Assembly: GCA_002434245.1 (NCBI GenBank)
Contig: DJJR01000062.1
Location: 1-10,673 of the forward strand
Direction: 5' to 3'
From: Pelosinus fermentans
GTDB lineage: Bacteria; Bacillota; Negativicutes; DSM-13327
DNA length: 10,673 nt
The notes under the pieces were generated by a model, which did not search any database, was not told the DNA's origin, and saw only the letters and a program-made list of their open reading frames with translations. The translations under genes and the position numbers were made by a program. Below, piece after piece: positions 1-8,028 of the stretch; within the stretch, counting starts at the first letter, position 1, and every line of letters starts with the position of its first letter.

Positions 1-99
1 GCGGGCTACATTCATACCGGCTTCTATTAGTTTTTCCATGATTTCTTGTTTTCCTGTGCTAGGACCCATTGTACAAACAATTTTCGTCTTCTTGATCAT
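1..99 (-). CDS. pyk: Pyruvate kinase, N-terminal fragment (cut by left window edge)
   Basis: Pyruvate kinase transfers the phosphate of PEP to ADP, giving pyruvate and ATP, the last step of glycolysis, in the cytoplasm. Only the first 33 codons are visible. They begin MIKKTKIVCTMGPSTGKQ and end EKLIEAGMNVAR, which is the characteristic start of the family: the KTKIVCT(I/M)GP strand, then the helix leading into the GMNVARLNFSHG loop. The ATG (97-99) overlaps the TGA stop (96-98) of the glycerate kinase upstream as ATGA, so the two are very probably translationally coupled and co-transcribed. Only a weak GGTG-like ribosome site precedes it. The rest, including the catalytic lysine and metal ligands, is outside the window. 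It is a separate gene from the pyruvate kinase fragment at the right edge. Family assignment is firm despite the short length; whether it is active cannot be judged. Confidence 0.88.
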   Translation of the reverse strand, partial: MIKKTKIVCTMGPSTGKQEIMEKLIEAGMNVAR

Positions 100-1253
100 G
101 AGTTCACCATCCCACTTATTTTTATACCTACTTTGACAACGTGGCAGAGGCGTTTGGTTCCCAATTCAATGAGTTCTGCTCCACGCTCCATGCATTCTTC
201 CAAAGTCATCGGACCTGGTGCCGTACTCATAACTCCATCTATACCATGCTGTAAGACATCTTCATATCCCTGGCCTAAACCGCCAGAAAGACACAATGTA
301 GGAACATTATATTTTTCTGCCAATCTGGCTACCCCCACTGGTGCTTTTCCGAAAGCAGTCTGAAAATCCGTTCGCCCTTCTCCTGTAATAACCAACTGGG
401 CAGATTGAACTAAAGAGTCAAAGCCAGTGGTTTCGAGAACAATTTCGACTCCAGGTCTAAGGGTCGCATTGGTGAAGAACAACAGCCCTGCACCAAGCCC
501 ACCAGCAGCACCTGCCCCTGGACACTCTGCTATCTCTTTACCAGTCACTTTGCTCACTTTACTGGCAAAATGCTTTAATGCTGCATCAAGCTCCTGCACC
601 ATTTCAGGAGTTGCTCCTTTTTGAGGACCATATACAGCAGTGGCTCCTTTTGCGCCGCATAAAGGATTATCCACATCACAGGCAACGATGATCACAGCAT
701 CCTTTAGCCGTACATCAAGACCGGAAAGATCAACCCGATCCAGCTTAGCCAAAGCAGCGCCTCCATAAGGCAGTTCTTGTCCATCAGCATCCAAAAACTT
801 TCCGCCTAAGGCTTGAGCCATTCCGCACCCGCCATCGTTCGTAGCGCTGCCGCCAATTCCAATAATGATTTTTTTCAAACCTTTTGCCAAAGCGGCTTGT
901 ATTAATTGACCTGTCCCATAGGTGGTGGTAATGCGAGGATCTTTTTTGTCATTGGGAACAAGAGGCAATCCAGAAGCAGATGCCATTTCGATAACAGCAG
1001 TTTTTCCATCCCCTAAAATTCCCCAATAGGATTGTATCGTATCACCTAGGGGACCCACTACATCCTGGTGTATAACCTGTCCGGCAGTAGCCGTAACAAG
1101 AGCCTCTACGGTACCTTCTCCACCATCAGCAATTGGTACTTTAATCACTTCTGCGTCAGGGAAAACCGCCTTAATTCCTTTTTCCATAGCGTTAGCAGTA
1201 CCGACTGCTGATACACTTCCCTTATAAGAATCGGGAGCAACTACAATACGCAT
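96..1253 (-). CDS. Glycerate 2-kinase (GarK/GlxK family)
   Basis: ATP-dependent phosphorylation of D-glycerate to 2-phosphoglycerate, which enters lower glycolysis at enolase; cytoplasmic. Of about 385 residues, the usual length for this family, I recognise the N-terminal APDSYKGS motif, ADGGEGT, GIGGSATNDGG near residue 135, ACDVDNPLCG near 195, the GAAGGLGAG loop near 250 and TGEGRTDFQT near 293. The start is ambiguous: ATG at 1259 gives MKMRIVV, but the AAGGA site at 1263-1267 is only 3 bases from it and 9 from the ATG at 1253. The latter gives MRIVVAPDSYKGS, as is typical of the family, so I chose it. The stop overlaps the downstream pyruvate kinase start. A divergent CdaR-type regulator lies upstream and probably controls the pair. 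E. coli relatives GarK and GlxK make the 2-phospho product; that specificity is carried over here by family, not proven. Confidence 0.93.
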   Translation of the reverse strand: MRIVVAPDSYKGSVSAVGTANAMEKGIKAVFPDAEVIKVPIADGGEGTVEALVTATAGQVIHQDVVGPLGDTIQSYWGILGDGKTAVIEMASASGLPLVPNDKKDPRITTTYGTGQLIQAALAKGLKKIIIGIGGSATNDGGCGMAQALGGKFLDADGQELPYGGAALAKLDRVDLSGLDVRLKDAVIIVACDVDNPLCGAKGATAVYGPQKGATPEMVQELDAALKHFASKVSKVTGKEIAECPGAGAAGGLGAGLLFFTNATLRPGVEIVLETTGFDSLVQSAQLVITGEGRTDFQTAFGKAPVGVARLAEKYNVPTLCLSGGLGQGYEDVLQHGIDGVMSTAPGPMTLEECMERGAELIELGTKRLCHVVKVGIKISGMVNS

Positions 1254-1304
1254 CTTCATCCATCCTTTCTCTTTACACTTTGCTTTATTCTAACTGATAG
1301 TACT

Positions 1305-1333
1305 ATTGTATGTAAGAAATCAATCCATTACAA
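1305..1333 (-). promoter_or_regulatory. Predicted promoter of the glycerate kinase-pyk operon
   Basis: Read on the minus strand there is a -35 TTGTAA (1333-1328), a 17-base spacer and a -10 TACAAT (1310-1305), with 4 of 6 and 5 of 6 consensus matches for a sigma-A type promoter. Transcription would start near 1298, leaving a leader of about 40 bases containing the AAGGA ribosome site. Prediction by eye only. Confidence 0.5.
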
Positions 1334-1457
1334 TGATTAGAATATATAATAGATCTCCTTCTATGCCGCTGAATATTGTGCAAAGTATCTAATCAATGAA
1401 CAACGATAAATCCTACTATCACTCCTGGATGCTATAATAGAACAATCCTCAATAAGC

Positions 1458-1486
1458 TTGCCACAATTAGTAGTTTTCACTATAAT
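1458..1486 (+). promoter_or_regulatory. Predicted promoter of cdaR
   Basis: TTGCCA (1458-1463), a 17-base spacer and a perfect TATAAT (1481-1486) form a strong sigma-A type promoter directed at cdaR. A second TATAAT lies at 1490-1495 but lacks a -35 partner. The leader would be about 80 bases, ending in the GAGGTG ribosome site at 1563-1568. Confidence 0.6.
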
Positions 1487-1575
1487 AAGTATAATCGAAA
1501 CATTATTTTTGGGAATTCTGTCACCCGGTATTTATGAATCATATTGTACATTTTAACTAATCGAGGTGAATGCAT

Positions 1576-2739
1576 TTGTTACTGACAAGCAATCTAGCCC
1601 AACCCATCGTAGATCACATCATGCCGATTGCCCAGCAAAACATTAATATTATGGACAGCAGGGGTGTGATCATCGCTTCCGGGCATAAGCACAGGATCAA
1701 TACCTTTCACCAAGGTGCAAAACATGTAATCAACAGTCTCCAAATTGTAGAAATTTTCCCTGGCGATCTTGACCAATACACTGGATCACTGCCAGGACTT
1801 AATATGCCTATTGTACTACATGATCAAATCATTGGTGTAGTTGGTATCTCTGGTCATCCGGACAAAGTACGTGATATCGCCAGAATGGTGAAAATGGTAA
1901 CAGAGCTAATCTTAGAACAAGAAGTCTTGCAAGAAGAGGTTCGCTCTCAATTTCAATTGCGGGAAAACTTTGCAGCACTCCTCTTATCCGATCATGCAAG
2001 TACCAATTATGATAAATTACTAAAAACCGCTAAACTGCTAAAATATGATTTGTCTCTTCCCCGCTTGGTACTGGTAGTAGATATTGGACCTCTCCTTAAT
2101 CATGCCCATAAAAATTTTGGCCTTAATGATTTGGTGTCATCCAGAACACGAGAAAGTATCATGAAACTGTTATCCGATCCCTCTCATATCACTCATCAGG
2201 ATTTAGTTGTTTTTATCGAAGATAAGCTCATCATTCTTAAGCATTTTGAATACAAGACATGGGAACTGTCTTATAAAACATGGGCCTATGATCTATTAAA
2301 ACAATTGAACACGATGAACCTCCCCCTATGCCTGGGTTTAGGGAGCCTCGCTATGGAATACACAGCGTTAGGGCAATCCTATCAAGAGGCTTTGTTTGCT
2401 CTGCATATGGCTACAAAGCAAGCTCCCCTTGCTGCCATACATGATTTTGATATCTTATCTTCTTATCTCATAAAGGAAATGAATGCAAAAGAACCTTGTC
2501 AGCCATTACAAATCATCAAAGCAAAACTAACCACCGGTCTGACGCGAAAGTATGATATGAAAAATACCATTATTAGTTTACTCAACCATAATATGAATAT
2601 TACCAGTACAGCAAAAAGTCTTTACATCCATCGCAACACCTTATTATTCCGTTTAAAGAAATTCAAAGAAATCACAGGTCTCGATCCATGCGGCTTTTTG
2701 AACCATGCGATATTGTGTAAAATACTCTTTGAGGAGTAA
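1576..2739 (+). CDS. cdaR: CdaR-family sugar diacid/glycerate utilization regulator
   Basis: Transcription regulator of the CdaR (carbohydrate diacid regulator) family, whose known members respond to glucarate, galactarate or glycerate. Three parts are visible. First is an N-terminal sugar-diacid recognition domain, roughly residues 1-130, with AQPIVDHIM, NINIMDSRGVIIASG and the VLHDQIIGVVGISG stretch. A middle GGDEF-like region (about 140-285) follows. Last is a C-terminal PucR/CdaR helix-turn-helix, about residues 341-371, with NITSTAKSLYIHRNTLLFRL. No signal peptide or membrane segment is seen. The ATG at 1570 is only 1 base from the GAGGTG site (1563-1568), whereas the TTG at 1576 lies 7 bases from it and gives an N-terminus like other CdaR proteins, so a TTG start (387 aa) is preferred; from ATG it would be 389 aa. 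It is divergent from glycerate kinase-pyk, which it probably controls; the effector is probably glycerate or a related acid (inference). Confidence 0.88.
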   Translation: MLLTSNLAQPIVDHIMPIAQQNINIMDSRGVIIASGHKHRINTFHQGAKHVINSLQIVEIFPGDLDQYTGSLPGLNMPIVLHDQIIGVVGISGHPDKVRDIARMVKMVTELILEQEVLQEEVRSQFQLRENFAALLLSDHASTNYDKLLKTAKLLKYDLSLPRLVLVVDIGPLLNHAHKNFGLNDLVSSRTRESIMKLLSDPSHITHQDLVVFIEDKLIILKHFEYKTWELSYKTWAYDLLKQLNTMNLPLCLGLGSLAMEYTALGQSYQEALFALHMATKQAPLAAIHDFDILSSYLIKEMNAKEPCQPLQIIKAKLTTGLTRKYDMKNTIISLLNHNMNITSTAKSLYIHRNTLLFRLKKFKEITGLDPCGFLNHAILCKILFEE

Positions 2740-2752
2740 AAAATAAAATATT

Positions 2753-2876
2753 TTGAACCGCGAAGATACGAAGCGTATGAAGAACACGAAGTAAAGATGC
2801 GAACCGCAGAGGCACAGAGGACACAGAGAAAAGATAGATAGGATTAAAATCCCCCTCAGCGTCCTCTGCGGTTCAA
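2753..2876. repeat. GAACCGC-type inverted repeat with 8-9-nt internal periodicity, copy 1
   Basis: Outer ends TTGAACCGC (2753-2761) and GCGGTTCAA (2868-2876) are exact inverted copies. The left side has two tandem modules that each start with GAACCGC. The first, at 2755-2791, has GAAG recurring about every 9 bases. The second, at 2801-2828, has CAGAGG/CACAGAG-type units every 8 bases. The right arm (2855-2874) pairs with the second module through GAACCGCAGAGG and is shorter by one 8-base unit. A small GGAT/ATCC hairpin (2841-2852) sits in the loop. The same arms recur at 6699-6780 within the glycolytic operon, so this is a dispersed element. Origin and function are unknown; it has no coding capacity. 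Confidence 0.75.
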
Positions 2877-2894
2877 TTGCTCTTCCCCATTCTT

Positions 2895-2965
2895 TGTCAT
2901 TGCGAGCGCTAGCGAAGCAATCCCCTCCTTGCCAAGAGATTGCTTCGCTGGCGCTCGCAATGACA
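2895..2965. repeat. Long perfect hairpin repeat of the CATTGCGAGCG...CGCTCGCAATG type
   Basis: Arms 2895-2922 and 2938-2965 are 28-base inverted copies with a single difference, which would be a G-U pair in RNA, around a 15-base loop. Arm ends read TGTCATTGCGAG and CTCGCAATGACA; the inner part reads GCGAAGCAATC. From general knowledge, very similar CATTGCGAG...GAAGCAATC palindromes are scattered through intergenic regions of many bacterial genomes and behave like REP- or MITE-like elements. It lies in the cdaR-eno convergent gap, where insertion is harmless. Only one copy is in this window, so its repeat status rests on recognition of the family. Confidence 0.7.
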
Positions 2966-2987
2966 GGTAGATAGGATCATATAATAC

Positions 2988-3038
2988 AAAAGCACCGAAC
3001 GGGCAGCAGTGCAGGCTGCTGACAGTTCGGTGTTTTTT
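2988..3038. terminator. Bidirectional hairpin terminator between cdaR and eno
   Basis: CACCGAAC (2993-3000) pairs with GTTCGGTG (3025-3032), and inside it CAGCAG (3004-3009) pairs with CTGCTG (3016-3021) around a 6-base loop. GGG and ACA form an internal bulge. On the plus strand the stem is followed by six T residues (3033-3038), the classic intrinsic terminator for cdaR. On the minus strand it is followed by CTTTTGTATT, a weaker but usable tail for the glycolytic operon, whose last stop is at 3048, only about 10 bases before the hairpin. The A-rich 5' flank pairs with the T-run, which favours bidirectional use. Confidence 0.85.
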
Positions 3039-3047
3039 AACAAACAA

Positions 3048-4328
<1,281 letters not shown>

Positions 4329-4344
4329 TTAGTGAAACCTCCAT

Positions 4345-5883
4345 TTATTTTATTAAAGATTTTCCAGTCATTTCAGCAGGAATTTCAACACCCGCCAAAG
4401 TTAAAATCGTAGGGGCAATATCTGCCAAACTGCCTTTGTGCAAGGCAGCACCACGATGTTTTTCCGATACCAAGATCAGAGGCACTTCATTCGTAGTATG
4501 GGCTGTAAAGGGCTCACATGTAACATGGTCAAGCATTTTTTCTGCATTACCGTGATCAGCAGTAATCAGAGTAATCCCTCCCTGGCTACGCATGGTTTCC
4601 ACAATACGTCCAACACAAACATCAACAGCAGACACTGCTTTCATTGCCGCATCTAGTTTTCCTGTATGTCCTACCATATCCGTATTGGCAAAGTTCAAGA
4701 TAATCACATCAAACTTACCTGATTTTATCGCATCAATCAGTTTATCAGTGACTTCAAAGGCACTCATTTCCGGCTGCAGGTCATACGTTGCTACTTTCGG
4801 GGAAGGAACTAAAATACGTTCTTCACCTTGATAGGGTTTTTCTTCCCCGCCATTAAAGAAAAATGTGACATGAGCATATTTTTCTGTTTCCGCAATTCTC
4901 AATTGCGTCAGTCCAACATTTTCCAGCACTTGGCCCAGGGTATTTTTTAAGAATTGAGGCTTATAGGCAATCGGTGCTTCCAGCGTTTCATCATATTGTG
5001 TCATGCAGGCAAAGTATAATGGCAGTCGACCACCACAGCGGGCAAAACCATCAAAGTTTTCGTCTACAAAAACACGGGTAATTTCCCGGGCACGATCAGG
5101 GCGGAAGTTAAAGAAAATAACGCTGTCTTTTGCTTTAACGCCGCAATCACCGCATCCATCAATTACCGATGGCAAAACAAACTCATCTGTTTTACCCTCT
5201 TTATAGGATTCAGCAACTGCCTCAATGGCAGAAGTTGTATGTACACCTTCACGGCAAACCATAGCATTGTATGCTTTTTCGATTCGTTCCCACCGTTTAT
5301 CCCGATCCATGGCATAATAACGTCCGGCAACTGTTGCAATACGACCAACACCGATTTCCTTAATTTTTTCTTCCAAGGCTTTGATATACTCAATTCCGCT
5401 GGAAGGTGGTACATCACGGCCATCTAGGAAGGCATGGATATATACCTTTTTCAAATTATAGCGTTTTGCTAATTCCAAAAGGGCATATAAATGATCAATG
5501 TGACTATGAACGCCTCCATCTGATAAAAGCCCCATTAAGTGCAAGGCACTATCATTCACGATAGCTTCTTCCACTGCCTTTACCAGAATTGGATTTGTAA
5601 AAAAGAATCCTTCACGGATTTCTTTGGTAATACGAGTTAATTCCTGATAAACAACTCTACCTGCACCAATATTTAAATGACCTACCTCTGAATTGCCCAT
5701 TTGTCCTTCAGGTAATCCTACCGCTTCGCCAGAGCAAGTTAATGTTGTTGTCGGATATAATTCCGATAGCAGTTTCATATGAGGTGGTTCAGAACGGACA
5801 ATTGCATTATATCCGTCTTTCTCATCTCCCAGGCCCCAACCATCTAAAATTACTAGTGCAATTGGTGCTTTTAATTTACTCAC
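4345..5883 (-). CDS. gpmI: 2,3-bisphosphoglycerate-independent phosphoglycerate mutase
   Basis: Interconverts 3- and 2-phosphoglycerate through a phosphoserine intermediate, using two Mn ions; alkaline-phosphatase superfamily, cytoplasmic. At about 512 residues it is full length. Visible motifs are LVILDGWG with a metal Asp near residue 14, GNSEVGHLNIGAGR with the nucleophile Ser65, DGGVHSH near 123-129, LDGRDVPPSSG near 153, FRPDRARE near 260, NTDMVGHTG near 400 and ADHGNAEKM near 442, the last two being metal-site segments. Start choice: TTG at 5886 lies only 4 bases after the AGGAGG site (5891-5896), while GTG at 5883 lies 7 bases after it and is preferred. The ribosome site overlaps the tpiA stop codon, leaving 11 bases between the genes, so the two are tightly linked in translation. 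Use of the cofactor-independent enzyme is usual in Firmicutes. Confidence 0.97.
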   Translation of the reverse strand: MSKLKAPIALVILDGWGLGDEKDGYNAIVRSEPPHMKLLSELYPTTTLTCSGEAVGLPEGQMGNSEVGHLNIGAGRVVYQELTRITKEIREGFFFTNPILVKAVEEAIVNDSALHLMGLLSDGGVHSHIDHLYALLELAKRYNLKKVYIHAFLDGRDVPPSSGIEYIKALEEKIKEIGVGRIATVAGRYYAMDRDKRWERIEKAYNAMVCREGVHTTSAIEAVAESYKEGKTDEFVLPSVIDGCGDCGVKAKDSVIFFNFRPDRAREITRVFVDENFDGFARCGGRLPLYFACMTQYDETLEAPIAYKPQFLKNTLGQVLENVGLTQLRIAETEKYAHVTFFFNGGEEKPYQGEERILVPSPKVATYDLQPEMSAFEVTDKLIDAIKSGKFDVIILNFANTDMVGHTGKLDAAMKAVSAVDVCVGRIVETMRSQGGITLITADHGNAEKMLDHVTCEPFTAHTTNEVPLILVSEKHRGAALHKGSLADIAPTILTLAGVEIPAEMTGKSLIK

Positions 5884-5894
5884 CAAAACGCCTC

Positions 5895-6644
5895 CTAAAA
5901 TTTAACGATTTTACTAAAGCCTGCAGCGTCAAGACTTGCACCACCAACTAATGCGCCGTCAATATCGCTTTTGCCCATTAATTCTGCAATATTATCAGCT
6001 TTTACGCTGCCGCCGTATTGGATACGGGTTTTATCAGCAGTATCTTGTCCAAAGACTTCCGCTACCGTACGACGAATAAAGGCACATACTTCATTCGCTT
6101 GATCAGCAGTTGCAGTACGTCCAGTACCAATTGCCCAGATAGGCTCATAAGCAATGACTAGGCTGGCTACCTGATCTTTTGTCAGACCTTCTAAAGCAGC
6201 TTTTACTTGCTTGCCGACAAGTACTTCGGTTGTTCCCGCTTCCCGTTCTTCTAAGGATTCGCCAACACATACAATCGGTACTAATTTGCCTTCCAAAGCA
6301 GCTTTCACTTTTTTGTTCACCGTTTCATCTGTTTCAGCAAAATATTGACGACGCTCAGAATGTCCTACAAGTACATACTCGCAGCAGACATCACGCAGCA
6401 TCTCTGCTGTCACTTCACCTGTGAAAGCACCTTTCTTTTCCCAATGCAGGTTTTGAGCACCTAAGTGAATATTCGTGCCATGCAGTGCATTCGCTACAGC
6501 AGTTAATGTAGTAAAGGTAGGGCAAACTACAATGTCAACATCTTTTGCATCAGCAGTTAATTTACCAAGTTCCTGCACTAATGCCACACCTTGGCTGCTT
6601 GTATTATGTAACTTCCAGTTACCCGCAATAATTGGTTTACGCAT
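5895..6644 (-). CDS. tpiA: Triosephosphate isomerase
   Basis: Interconverts dihydroxyacetone phosphate and glyceraldehyde-3-phosphate; a cytoplasmic TIM barrel, normally dimeric. From the chosen start it is 249 residues, the normal length, with GNWK (catalytic Lys11), VGHSERR (electrophile His95), AYEPIWAIGTG (base Glu167), YGGSV (210-214) and the phosphate-binding GGAS (234-237). The open frame extends 15 codons further upstream to 6689, but the ATG at 6644 has a GGAGGA site (6653-6658) 8 bases ahead and begins MRKPIIAGNWK as in the family, so the extension is rejected. Upstream is a 173-base gap with a dispersed repeat hairpin, unusual inside this otherwise compact operon. Downstream, gpmI follows after 11 bases. 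Confidence 0.97.
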   Translation of the reverse strand: MRKPIIAGNWKLHNTSSQGVALVQELGKLTADAKDVDIVVCPTFTTLTAVANALHGTNIHLGAQNLHWEKKGAFTGEVTAEMLRDVCCEYVLVGHSERRQYFAETDETVNKKVKAALEGKLVPIVCVGESLEEREAGTTEVLVGKQVKAALEGLTKDQVASLVIAYEPIWAIGTGRTATADQANEVCAFIRRTVAEVFGQDTADKTRIQYGGSVKADNIAELMGKSDIDGALVGGASLDAAGFSKIVKF

Positions 6645-6680
6645 TATTAAATTCCTCCATCTAGTTTTTTGTAACACGTT

Positions 6681-6696
6681 AAAAGACAAGTCTTTT
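6681..6696. other. Short AAAAGAC/GTCTTTT palindrome upstream of tpiA
   Basis: AAAAGAC (6681-6687) and GTCTTTT (6690-6696) are perfect inverted copies separated by AA, directly beside the repeat element at 6699. On the minus-strand mRNA it would form a small hairpin ending in TTTT, between the repeat and the tpiA ribosome site. It could be a weak pause site or a trace of repeat insertion; role unknown. Confidence 0.4.
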
Positions 6697-6698
6697 CT

Positions 6699-6780
6699 AA
6701 CCGCAGAGGCGCAGAGGACGCTGAGAAAAATTAAATATAAAACTAATTTCCCCTCTGCGCTCTCTGTGTTCTCTGCGGTT
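6699..6780. repeat. GAACCGC-type inverted repeat, copy 2, inside the glycolytic operon
   Basis: Left arm 6699-6725 begins AACCGCAGAGGCGCAGAGG and right arm 6753-6780 ends CTCTGCGGTT, with 8-base CAGAGG-type units in both arms. The interior also pairs: AAATTA (6728-6733) with TAATTT (6744-6749), so almost the whole element can fold into one long hairpin in the pgk-tpiA mRNA. The arms match those of the element at 2801-2874, and both right ends continue GGTTCAAT, giving a consistent boundary. The interiors differ between copies. It lies about 37 bases after the pgk stop and 54 bases before the tpiA start. Possible effects are mRNA stabilisation of the pgk side or reduced read-through; this is inference. 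Confidence 0.75.
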
Positions 6781-6817
6781 CAATCATCTTTTCCTACTCT
6801 TTTAAAGAAACTACAGT

Positions 6818-8005
6818 TTACTTATCAGCGAGAGCTGCGATGCCTGGGAGTACTTTACCTTCCAGGAATTCTAAGGATGCACCGCCGCCAGTGGAGATGT
6901 GGGTGATCTTATCCGCTAAGCCCACTTTTTCTAATGCTGCAATGGAATCGCCGCCGCCTACAATGCTGGTTGCCTTAGATGCTGCAACTGCTTTAGCTAC
7001 AGTTTCCGTGCCATTTGCAAAAGCATCCATTTCAAATACCCCCATCGGTCCGTTCCATACGATGGTTTGAGCTGTTTCTACGGCTTTCGCATATACCTCT
7101 GCTGTTTCAGGGCCAATATCAAGAGCCATCCACTCACTGTCGATGTGAGCAACTGCTACCGCTTTATGCTGAGCATCCGCAGCAAATTTATCTGCAATCA
7201 CGACATCAGTAGGTAAGAGTAAGCTTACACCCCGTTCTTTAGCCGTAACAATCAGACTTTTTGCCAAATCCACCTTATCAGCTTCCAGCAGCGATTTTCC
7301 AATATTATAACCTTGGGCAGCAAGGAACGTATTGGCCATACCGCCGCCAATGATTAGCGTATCCACTTTTTTCAATAAATTCTCAATCACGCCGATTTTA
7401 TCAGAAACCTTTGCCCCGCCAATAATCGCTACAAATGGGTGAGTAGGATTTGCTACGGTTTGACCTACGAACAAGATTTCTTTTTCCATTAGGAAACCAG
7501 CTACTGCAGGCAGATATTTCGTAATTCCTTCTACAGAAGCATGTGCCCGGTGAGATACACCAAAGGCATCATTAACAGCTACATCCGCTAGGCTTGCCAA
7601 TTGACGAGAAAATTCCGGATCGTTCTTTTCTTCGGCTTTATGATAGCGAAGATTTTCTAACATCAAAATTTGACCTGGCTGCAAGGCTTTCGCTTTTGCT
7701 TCTGCCTCGGAACCAACACAATCAGATGCAATGGCTACTTCTTGGCCAAGTAAATCGGAAAGTCGTTTTGCCACAGGTGCTAGGGAAAAGGCAGGCACTA
7801 CTTCACCTTTCGGACGTCCTAAGTGGCTGGCAATAATAATCGCAGCATTTTGTGACAATAAATATTTCAATGTTGGCAAAGTAGCACGAATACGAGTATC
7901 TTCTGTGATATTACCCGCTCTGTCCATGGGAACATTGTAATCTACACGAATAAAGACTTTCTTTCCCGCTACATCAATGTCTCTAATAGACTTTTTATTC
8001 AACAT
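6818..8005 (-). CDS. pgk: Phosphoglycerate kinase
   Basis: Transfers the acyl phosphate of 1,3-bisphosphoglycerate to ADP, the first ATP-yielding step of glycolysis; cytoplasmic monomer. At 395 residues it is a normal bacterial length. The N-terminal substrate domain shows RVDYNVP (20-26), the SHLGRPKG basic-patch loop (60-67), [10 protein letters not shown] near 117 and [12 protein letters not shown] near 146. The C-terminal nucleotide domain shows GGAKVSDKI (196-204), NGPMGVFE (318-325), VGGGDS (349-354) and [13 protein letters not shown] (371-383). The ATG has AAGGAG 8 bases upstream, so the start is secure. It is separated from gap by 63 bases carrying a strong GC hairpin, and from tpiA by a dispersed repeat, so its message ends are both structured. 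Confidence 0.98.
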   Translation of the reverse strand: MLNKKSIRDIDVAGKKVFIRVDYNVPMDRAGNITEDTRIRATLPTLKYLLSQNAAIIIASHLGRPKGEVVPAFSLAPVAKRLSDLLGQEVAIASDCVGSEAEAKAKALQPGQILMLENLRYHKAEEKNDPEFSRQLASLADVAVNDAFGVSHRAHASVEGITKYLPAVAGFLMEKEILFVGQTVANPTHPFVAIIGGAKVSDKIGVIENLLKKVDTLIIGGGMANTFLAAQGYNIGKSLLEADKVDLAKSLIVTAKERGVSLLLPTDVVIADKFAADAQHKAVAVAHIDSEWMALDIGPETAEVYAKAVETAQTIVWNGPMGVFEMDAFANGTETVAKAVAASKATSIVGGGDSIAALEKVGLADKITHISTGGGASLEFLEGKVLPGIAALADK

Positions 8006-8028
8006 TTTTGTTTCTCCTTAAAAATATT

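Larger units (their letters stand above)
1260..1575. promoter_or_regulatory. Divergent regulatory region between glycerate kinase and cdaR
   Basis: This gene-free, AT-rich stretch of about 316 bases separates two divergent transcription units and holds a plausible promoter for each, listed separately. It also holds a perfect 10-bp palindrome ATAGTACTAT (1297-1306) that overlaps the -10/start region of the glycerate kinase promoter. In addition there is a pair of inverted arms, CAATGATTAG (1331-1340) and CTAATCAATG (1389-1398), matching at 9 of 10 positions. The first arm touches the -35 element of the glycerate kinase promoter. These are candidate operator sites for the CdaR-type regulator; no consensus known to me confirms them. 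No RNA gene or riboswitch was recognised. Confidence 0.6.
2740..3047. other. Convergent intergenic region filled with repeats and a terminator
   Basis: About 308 bases lie between the cdaR stop and the eno stop, which face each other. The content is two dispersed inverted-repeat elements (2753-2876 and 2895-2965) and a hairpin terminator near 2988-3038, each listed separately. A 63-codon open frame on the minus strand (2856-3047) runs through both repeat elements and the terminator and is judged spurious. Nothing else is visible. Confidence 0.8.

Noticed and set aside
2753..2965. Repeats near eno as a CRISPR array
   Set aside because: They are two different inverted-repeat hairpins with short internal periodicity, not regularly spaced direct repeats with unique spacers, and no cas genes are near.
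2856..3047. 63-codon open frame on the minus strand between eno and cdaR
   Set aside because: It consists of the terminator hairpin and both repeat elements read as protein, has no good ribosome site of its own, and shows the LRAPAKQSLGKEGIASLALAMT string typical of translated palindromic repeats.
6645..6689. 15-codon N-terminal extension of tpiA
   Set aside because: The internal ATG at 6644 has a strong GGAGGA site 8 bases upstream and starts exactly as triosephosphate isomerases do.
6475..6906. 143-codon plus-strand frame across the tpiA-pgk junction
   Set aside because: It runs antisense through two conserved genes and the repeat hairpin, with no recognisable domain; a shadow frame.
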